Below are positions 56,860 to 64,000 of a stretch of DNA of 64,000 nucleotides, piece after piece. The notes under the pieces are model-generated. The model had not been told where the DNA came from, did no database searches, and saw only the letters and a program-made list of their open reading frames with translations. A program made the position numbers and the translations under genes. The stretch covers positions 22,630,001 to 22,694,000 of the forward strand of contig OU342631.1 of assembly GCA_910589415.1 (NCBI GenBank), given 5' to 3'. The stretch is from Malachius bipustulatus. Taxonomy: Eukaryota; Arthropoda; Insecta; Coleoptera; Melyridae. Each line of letters starts with the position of its first letter. The first letter of the stretch is position 1.

Positions 56860-57647
56860 TCTGAAGATATCAATTTTCATGAAAATTTCAAACTTCCGGG
56901 TGTGCAAATTTTTCAAAAAAAATTTCTGTTCGATTTTAATTAAAAAAAATAAAGTGCGAGAAGTTCAGAACTGTAAGCGGTTCTTCTGTAGCTCTCCCTG
57001 TTTTCTAGATATAGGAGAAAAGTCATTTTCCAGGTGAAGGATTATTTTTTTCAAAAAACCATTCTTTGACACGCTCAATAACTGCGGCGCCTTAAAAATT
57101 TGCAATAGAGGTTGATAGACGTTGGCAATTCCGAAACTGTAAACTGTTTTATCCTGCTAATAATTATTCGCATTCTCTAGATATGTTCAAAGTTGAAAAT
57201 TAGCCATTTTTAGCTTTTCAAAATTTTTATTCTCGTTTTGTGAGAAAATTGAGGACTTTACGGACGTACAAATGTTTCGGAAAATTTATTTCTCTTAGAT
57301 TTTAATGAAAACCTAGTTAGACGATAAAAGTGCGAGAAGTTCAGACCTGTAATTTTCTCTTCTGTAGCTCTCCCCGTTTTCCAGATACAGGAGAAAGATC
57401 ATTTTCCGGGTGAAGATTTATTTTTCGATTTTTTTCTTCTTTGATTCTTTGACACGCCCAATAACTGCGGCGCCTTTAAATTTTCAAGAAGAAGTGCCAG
57501 ACGATAACAATTCCGAAAATGAAAGCCGTTTTATCCTGCGAATTCGCGTTCTCGAGATACGAACGTTCAAAGTTAAAAATTGGCTTTTTTTAGCTTTTCA
57601 AAATTTTAATTCTCGTTTTGTGAGAAAGCTGAGGACTGGATTGTTTA
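56860..57647. repeat. Tandem repeat of about 400 bp (two units; a third at 58870-59060)
   Basis: Unit 1 (about 56860-57250) and unit 2 (about 57270-57640) share GTGCGAGAAGTTCAGAMCTG, AGCTCTCCC, CATTTTCC, TTTGACACGCYCAATAACTG, CGGCGCCTT and TAGCTTTTCAAAATTTT in the same order. A third partial unit at 58870-59060 (CATTCTGAAGACATCGAT, GCGAGCAGTTCAGAA) lies beyond the hAT-like insertion. Another copy is at 24760-26120. The family is unknown. Confidence 0.7.
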
Positions 57648-57655
57648 ACCAACTG

Positions 57656-58840
57656 CAGTGGCGGTTTATCCATTAGGTCAGTTGGTCAATGACCTCCCAA
57701 ATAAATTAACCAACTCAAGTAATTTTATAGTGTATCATAAACTAAAACTAATAATAATTATATTATAACTATGTTGTAATTCCAGTAATTAACTTTACTT
57801 ATAGTATAGGTAGTTGTTATTTTGTAATTCCCGGGAAGATAGTGGCGAGGATCTGGGACGTGGGTCAACGAAGCAGTTGACCACCTTGGTTTAAAGAATA
57901 AGATGCCTTTGTCTATGTGCTGGAGCGAGATAGGTATAATAGTAACTTTGCCTGTATTTAAGACGGTCCCATTCTGTACTTGAAGGTCAACGCCGAGACG
58001 GGGCGGGACCAGAGATCAGATATTTCGATGTGCAGTGTTGCCGCGGTGGTACATTTGTACCACATTTGGTACATTTTATTTTTGCTGGTACGCTGGTACT
58101 ACATTTTAATGTTAAAGTTCAATGCTATTCTGGTACATTTTTTCATTTTTGCAATTTTATTATTTAAACTTGCCTATTATTGTATGTAGGTATGCAATAT
58201 TTAAATTGTATATTATGTCTCGCAATGAACATTTTGTAGCTTTAAATATTGATTTGAATCAACCATTATGAATTTAAAATTATGTCATTTAGGCTAAGTA
58301 ATTAAATAAACATACTTAATTGGAAAAAGTACCATATTGGTACATTTTTAATTTCTCATCAAAAAACGTACCGCGGCAACACGGGAAAATCACTGTCAGT
58401 CGAGTTACTGTCGATTGGGGGTCCGCCGGTCCGCCGGGCGGCGGGTGTGCGGAAGTGCGTGCTGTGTGGTTTGGTGGTTCGGGAAATCGGGATTCGGTGT
58501 AGACGAGAGAGAGAGAGAGAGAGACGCAGACGAGACACGACTCGACGGAAATACGAACACGTGGTGGTGCTGGTGCTGGTGTCGGTTTCTGATTTTTCGG
58601 TTTTTATTGAAAACTTCAATGAACTTGTAATTGAAAAATTTGCAAATTGCAAAGAGAGAAGAATAGACCTCAAGTTCAAAACTCTTTAATTTTATTTTAA
58701 ACTACTGGGAAATTGCGTGACCTTGAACACTCAAAAAAATTGCGCCTGCGGCGCATTTAGGGAGTTGTTTATTTTCCTTTCTTAGGTGGTCGGCGATTTT
58801 TAAATGACCTGCCTGTGAAAAGTATCACCAGCCGCCACTG
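57656..58840. mobile_element. hAT-like non-autonomous element, 8-bp target duplication
   Basis: Ends CAGTGGCGG (57656-57664) and CCGCCACTG (58832-58840) are perfect inverted termini of a type common in hAT elements. A perfect 8-bp duplication ACCAACTG flanks it (57648-57655 and 58841-58848). It is 1185 bp, with no transposase frame. A second short inverted pair (58032-58382) suggests a nested element. The right part is GC-rich, with a GA microsatellite at 58505-58524. Confidence 0.85.
58032..58382. mobile_element. Possible nested MITE with GTGTTGCCGCGG ends
   Basis: GTGTTGCCGCGGT (58034-58046) is mirrored by ACCGCGGCAACAC (58369-58381), with repeated TGGTACATTT words inside. No target duplication is clear. 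It could be a nested MITE or part of the hAT-like element itself. Confidence 0.4.
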
Positions 58841-58869
58841 ACCAACTGGTATGGCTGTCAGCTGTGCTC

Positions 58870-59060
58870 ACACAAAATTATTACGTCCCATTCTGAAGAC
58901 ATCGATTTTTCATTAAAGTTTCAAACTACCGGGTAGAAAAAACTTGTTCTCTTCGATTTTAATAAAAATTCTCCGTCAGACGATATAGAAACTGCGAGCA
59001 GTTCAGAAATTTAAGGGGTTTCTTCTGTAGCTTTCCGCTTTTTCGAGATACAGGAGATAC
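58870..59060. repeat. Third partial unit of the 400-bp repeat
   Basis: Matches the start of unit 1 at 56860 (TTACRTCCCATTCTGAAGA) and continues to AGATACAGGAGA, where similarity ends. It was separated from units 1 and 2 by the hAT-like insertion. Confidence 0.6.
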
Positions 59061-60009
59061 TTATATCTCGCCCCTTACTGTTAGGTATACGTCACCACAA
59101 TATACATTTGTACTTAATCAGCCTTATTTTAACCCTCTTGACTTGACTTGCGACTGCAAAACTTTATTTTTCTTTATTTTCTAGCCTTTCTCTCTTGTAA
59201 AATCTCACAAAAATATAAATAAAACAAAGGACTACCTACGAATATTTATTTATCTATTTATTTTATAAATTAATATTAAAAATACATCTCCTATTAACGA
59301 ATTCAACTTCCTTGCAGGTGTCAACCTTTGACAAGCCCGATTGCATTACCCTCCAGTCTCAACGGCAACGGTGAGGCAAAACCGGTCATGCCCATCACGG
59401 ATATCCACAGCCGAAGACTAGAAGAGAATACCACCAAATTAACTGTCATCTCGTTCAATCAAAATCCGCAATTGAACAACAATTATTAAAGATCATGCAT
59501 GATGCGCGTTCCAGTTTTTTTTACTCTCGTCATTGAATCTGTTTCGGAAATTACGAGTGAAAAGGTCATTTTTGGACCGAGGTTACTACCAAACAATCTT
59601 CCAACAAGTAGCGAACAAAGCGTCCAAGTCTGTCAATTATCTCAATGAAGCTCGTGGAATATGAAGTAAATTTCCTTATAGAACAAGAACAAGAACAAGG
59701 CTAAATCTACAGGGTGTTAAATGATTGCATTATCATGATCGCTCCTCTTTATTTATGTGAAAGTGATAGAAATATAAATTAGAACTTCTTTTTGACTATC
59801 TATAACGCTGCAATTAATAGTCTTCCCTGACTTAAAGTCTTCAGGACTTAATTATAAGGATCTGGTAGCGCTTTAATAAAGCGACATACGAGCATGGAAA
59901 TAATTTTCTTCCTTATTGTAGTAACACACATTTCAGAAAAATCAGATATAGGTATACAGGATTTTTAACAAAAAGAACAAAAAAAAACATAGGTACCTCC
60001 GTTATGTGA
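59061..60009. other. AT-rich stretch, no gene seen
   Basis: A lone CAGGGTGTTAAATGATTGC at 59711 looks like an unpaired end of a CAGGGTG element. No coding support. Confidence 0.4.
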
Positions 60010-61030
60010 CGTTTCTATGGAAATCGTTTTGAGTAGTCGATTTTGTTTTTTAATATACGGTCTTCTGACGTGTAAAATATTCTTATGACGTCATTGGTTG
60101 TAGGCAAAATAACGTCGTAGTCATGATTTTTTAAATAGCTGTCCCCTACAAAGGTCTTTTTATTGGATAATTGCTGCAGAGGAGAATATTTTCCTCTGAA
60201 CTTAAAAAAAAAGAGAGAATATTTTTTTAAGAGGGGGTTGTGCTATACGGAGGGGGTTGTGCATTTCGAAGGTCTTTCTAAGAATAACATTTCCAAAAAT
60301 GGTAAATCCAAAAAGGGTATGGCATGTTTTGTTTGTGCATAAAGCTCACTCGTAGAAATTTGGGAACGAGGTCCAAAAAAAATGACAAAAAGGTGAAAAA
60401 GGTTACAATATTTATTTTTGAACAAAACAACGTCATCATAATGGTTTTTTAAATAGCGGTCTCCTACGAAGATCTTTTTATTGGAGAATTCCTGTAAAGG
60501 AGAATATTTCCTTTGAATTAAAAAAAAGAAGATAATTTCCTTAAGAGGGGGTTGTACTATATATCTCATTTCGAAGGTCTTCCTAAGAAGAACATTTCCA
60601 AAAAGGGTAAATCCAAAAAGAGTACGGCATGTTTTGTTTGTGCATAAAGCTCACAGGAATAAATTTCGAAATGAGGCCCAAAAAAGTGAAAAAGGGTGAA
60701 AAAAGTTACAATGTTTATTTTTAAACAAAATGCAAAAATCCCTTCACTAAATGAAGTGTATAGCCGATCCCCTCTTTAAAAAAAATCGCGTGTGTCTTCT
60801 TTCTTTCGCGAAAAAATTAAAATTTTTGTCAAAAATTCTCCTCAAAAAAAAACCTTTCAAAACGATATATCACAAGCAGGGAGTTGCTATTTTAAAAATC
60901 ATGATGATGACATCATCGGTTTATGACGTCATTGTTCGCAAACCAATAAGAATTTTTTACACGTCAGAAGATGGAATTTCAAAAAATAAAATCGTATTTT
61001 CAAAGCGATTTTCATAGAAACGTAAAATAT
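60010..61030. mobile_element. Long-TIR element C with 318-bp internal repeats
   Basis: The left arm (60010-60240) contains TGACGTTTCTATGGAAATCG, TTCTGACGTGTAAAATATTC and TTATGACGTCATTGGTT; the right arm (about 60840-61030) has the inverted counterparts (TTTTACACGTCAGAAGATGG, TGACGTCATTG, CGATTTTCATAGAAACGT). The arms are related to those of elements A and B. The interior has two copies of a 318-bp unit (aligned from 60133 and 60451) with AAGAGGGGGTTGT and GGTCTTYCTAAGAAKAACATTTCC. No transposase. Confidence 0.7.
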
Positions 61031-61099
61031 ATTTTTAAGAATATGAATAACTATGAATATTGTTCTTTATTTTATCAAAATACCTGGTGATCCATCTTT

Positions 61100-61858
61100 A
61101 TCTATTTTCGAAATTATTGGGGAGGGGTAACATTCTGCGAACAAAAGTTTGGGACAAAAGTTGTTTGGTTTTAAGGGGGACATCGTTTGCACACAAGAAC
61201 CACCCACCACTTTGACTTTGACGATTTAAATATGAACCCCCATTTTTTATTGCGGGTTATGGATTCAGCGTGGAGAAAAACAAACTTTTGTATGAAAATT
61301 TTTTTAAATTAAACAAAAAGCCGTTTTTGTCTTCCATATGTTCAAGGGATGAGGGCGAAATTGAAAAAACTTTTTCATACACAAGTTTGCTTTTCTCCAC
61401 GCTGAAGCATAACCCACAATAAAAAATGGAGGTTCCTATTAAAATCGTCAAAGTCACCCCCACCCCTATGCAGGGGGTGGGTAGTTTTTGTGTGCAAACG
61501 ATGTCCCCCTGAAAACCAAACAACTTCTACTCACCGCAATTTTTCCTCCAAGCAATTGTCAAGTCATGAAAAATTAATCAAAGTCTCGAGAAAGCCGCGT
61601 TTTTCTCTTCCATGTTTAGGGGATGAGGGGGAAATTGAAAAAAAAAATTATACAAAAGTTTGTTTTCCTCCACGCTGAATCATATAACCCGAAACAAAAA
61701 ATGGGGGTTCCTATTTAAATCGTCAAAATCACCCCCACTCCAAAGCAGGGGGTGGGAGTTTCTGTATGCAAACGATGTCCCCCTCAAAACCAAACAACTT
61801 TTGTTGCAAACTTTTTTATGAGAACGTTGCCCCTCCCCAATAATTCCGAAAATGGATT
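61100..61858. mobile_element. Foldback element with a duplicated right arm
   Basis: The left arm starts near TTTTCGAAATTATTGGGGAG (61108) and is mirrored by CTCCCCAATAATTCCGAAAA at 61834. The right side has two direct copies of the arm body, at about 61367-61530 and 61640-61810 (each with GAAATTGAAAAAA, TCCTCCACGCTGAA-like text, CACCCCC, AAACGATGTCCCCCT and AAACCAAACAACTT). The left arm carries the inverse (GTTTGGTTTTAAGGGGGACA at 61165). The outermost end and target duplication are unclear. Confidence 0.6.
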
Positions 61859-64000
61859 AATTTTTGAATGATTCTTTCACGAATAAAACTGTATACCGGA
61901 TGACCCGTTAACTATGTGCTGGAAAGTACACACGGGATAAAAAAAATTGAAAATAATAATTATTATGATTCTCTCAATAAACCTAGGAGCAGTTACAGCC
62001 CCCCAAACGGGGCACTCTGAAGATGATTTTTCCTCTATATTTCCGAAAAAAAGCAAATATATGACTTAAGACTCTGCTTATCTAATTAAGCCTTTTTTAT
62101 AGAATCAGAATCATGGGGGAATATTGTAAGGCGAGTAACGGTAGTTTAAGCCTAGCTTTTCTAGGGTGAAACTGCTAAAGTTTAGTAATAAATTTCAAGT
62201 CTACGTGCAAAGAAAATATTTTTGTTTTTTTTAAGTTTTTGAGATAATTCGCTTCAAAGATCAGTTTTCAGTCGCAACAAGAATTTTTTCCTCAACCTAA
62301 CAATAAACATTCGATTCTTCTTACTAAACCCAAAAAATTCCTGATAAAAGTTAAATCAAAATACAGAAATGAATTTAAAATTTTACTTGTGCTGAGATTT
62401 TTTCAAATTCTGAAATTAAAACATTTATCGAATTTTTGTGTTTATTTATCACTATTACTATCTATTGTTTATATTCTTATTTACTGTAATATAATAGTAG
62501 ATCTCTGTAACAAGTATAGTAACGATATCATCAATAACGACCAGGATCAATAATGACAAAAGCAGTAGTCTTGAGCAAAGATTGGCCATTTCTGGATCAG
62601 GTGACTTGATGATAATGCAAAAACTGTGGAACGTACTACAACGCATGTCGTTTCATCATTGGTGCAAAGTAAAATAACAGTAATCTCTTGCTCTTTTCTC
62701 CAATTCTACCGTCAGATAATTCGGATAAATGTAATCATGTTTGAAAACACCACGCATATCGTTGATGGGTAACTAGTGTCGGTGATGAATGTGCAAACTT
62801 CGCTGGCTGTCACTTATTAAGGTATAATATTTAGCATGATTGAATGGATTGAATAACGGATAGTAAGAAGATCGTTATCTGTAATTTCAGTACCATTTCA
62901 ACCCGGCAGGTGAAGTGTGATATATTATATCACCTGCTTTAGACTTTCTTACAAATAAAAATAATACCTACGCAATCAAACAGTTGTCTTTAAATTAAAG
63001 CCTGGAACCAAAAATTTCTCGGCACCCATTAATCAGACTTTCGCTAAAACGTTTGCATGGGGGTTAATAAAATGAAATGATTACAAATTATTTAAAGAAC
63101 ACGCTGTATATACGTCGGTATAATAGACACATTAGAAACAATTGCGTTAATTTTTTCTCACTGGCGGGGATTTCTATTCCGTACCAGGGATAACAATAGA
63201 CAGAACCGCGGAACGCCTACCTCTAGGAATCGATTCAATATCGATCGACATAAAAAAGGCAGCAGCAATCGAATCGAAAGCCGTCATTGCACAATCCATA
63301 ATGGATTAGCGGCAGCGGAAAACAATGCTGGGAAGAGCGCGTTTCGCATATACCGAGTGTTATGCATCGGACGATGGGGGCTCCCAGCCCAGCTCCGGTA
63401 CCTCCCTCTGTATATCTAATGCGAAATGCGATACACACCGGACCGATGTGTTGATAGATAAACGGGGTAATAATGGAACTCGCGGACGGAGGTGCCCCAG
63501 TTCTCTTGTGCAAATGCCCCGGCTCGCAGCAGTTGAGTTGTTGCGATCGTATTGTTATTATAATCCAAGCACACCTTCGTGTCCTATCTGTCGGGCTATC
63601 TCCTGAGACAACCACACACGAAGCGGATTATTGTTTCTTCATTCGGTCTTAGAAAGCCCCAGTTCTAATTCAAGGAGCACCATTTCTCCCTGCAGCGCTA
63701 GACTAGTAGTTTAGGGGTCTTTTAATCATAACTGCTGGTATCAATTTGACGACTGTCACCTGTGATCACACCAACTTGTAGCGGAAGATCCCTCTGGTGC
63801 AGTTTAATCATATCAGTCTGACCTATCTATAAACAGGTTGGTGTTCCCTGCCTTCGCCACTACTTCTCTAAGCCTTTTTGGGTATTATGCGCCATTTTCT
63901 TGTCAGGCAGCCTATCTAGTTCCTTGTCACATTATTCCTAGATCAGCGGGCCACTAATCCTGCATGATCCCAGCGATTTAGATTTGAACTTTAGATCTGT
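61859..64000. other. Mixed region to window end, no gene recognised
   Basis: AT-rich to about 63100, then GC-richer. An open frame at 63615-63235 (-) and its + strand mirror show no domain or splice context. The block 63300-63620 could be host exon or regulatory DNA but is not identifiable from sequence alone. Confidence 0.35.

Noticed and set aside
63235..63615. A 126-codon open frame on the minus strand with a mirror frame on +
   Set aside because: No domain, no start or splice context, and the two strands are open together because of local composition.
1..64000. tRNA, rRNA, CRISPR, bacterial operons or phage genes
   Set aside because: None seen; composition and element types are those of an animal genome.

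Overview
The window looks like intergenic or intronic DNA of an arthropod, most likely an insect. It is AT-rich, it has no operons, rRNA, tRNA or CRISPR, and almost all recognisable coding sequence belongs to transposable elements. The mixture (an I-clade LINE with RNase H, a CR1/Jockey-group LINE with a PHD-finger ORF1, RTE-like LINE relics, a Ty3/gypsy-type LTR element, hAT, PIF/Harbinger-like and Tc1/mariner-like non-autonomous DNA elements) is typical of insects. The order cannot be fixed from sequence alone. No host gene can be defended firmly. Two weak candidate host exons are given (51587-51783 on +, 36265-36407 on -).

Layout. 1-7.3 kb: a foldback element (1154-1890), then an I-clade LINE on the minus strand (2212-7343) broken by a 250-bp MITE and a one-base frameshift. 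9-16.3 kb: a CpG-palindrome cluster, a small RT relic, then a long-TIR element (11602-14515) whose interior is a 92-bp satellite into which an RTE-like LINE has jumped, and a short relative of the same TIR family (15789-16316). 17.9-28 kb: three inverted-repeat elements, the last with a PIF-like MITE nested in it, plus a degraded RTE-like piece inside a dispersed repeat. 28.6-34.4 kb: a TIR element with 140-bp subrepeats, itself hit by a very young non-autonomous LTR retrotransposon (29708-34034) with apparently identical 608-bp LTRs, an intact gag and a 24-bp coding minisatellite where pol should be.

37-51 kb: a probable solo LTR (37008-37379), a second 92-bp satellite array (42480-44110) and a near-intact CR1/Jockey-group LINE on the minus strand (ORF1 49421-50512, ORF2 46557-49391). 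51.4-64 kb: a short MITE just upstream of a candidate first coding exon, a rearranged I-clade relic, a foldback, a hAT-like element with a perfect 8-bp target duplication sitting in a tandem repeat, a third member of the long-TIR family with 318-bp internal repeats, and a foldback with duplicated arms.

The most notable pattern is that several unrelated-looking TIR/foldback elements carry internal tandem repeats (92, 140, 318 and about 270 bp). One of these repeats occurs twice in the window with the same end sequence, suggesting that TIR elements seed or carry satellite DNA here. Nesting and target duplications give a relative order of events for many insertions.
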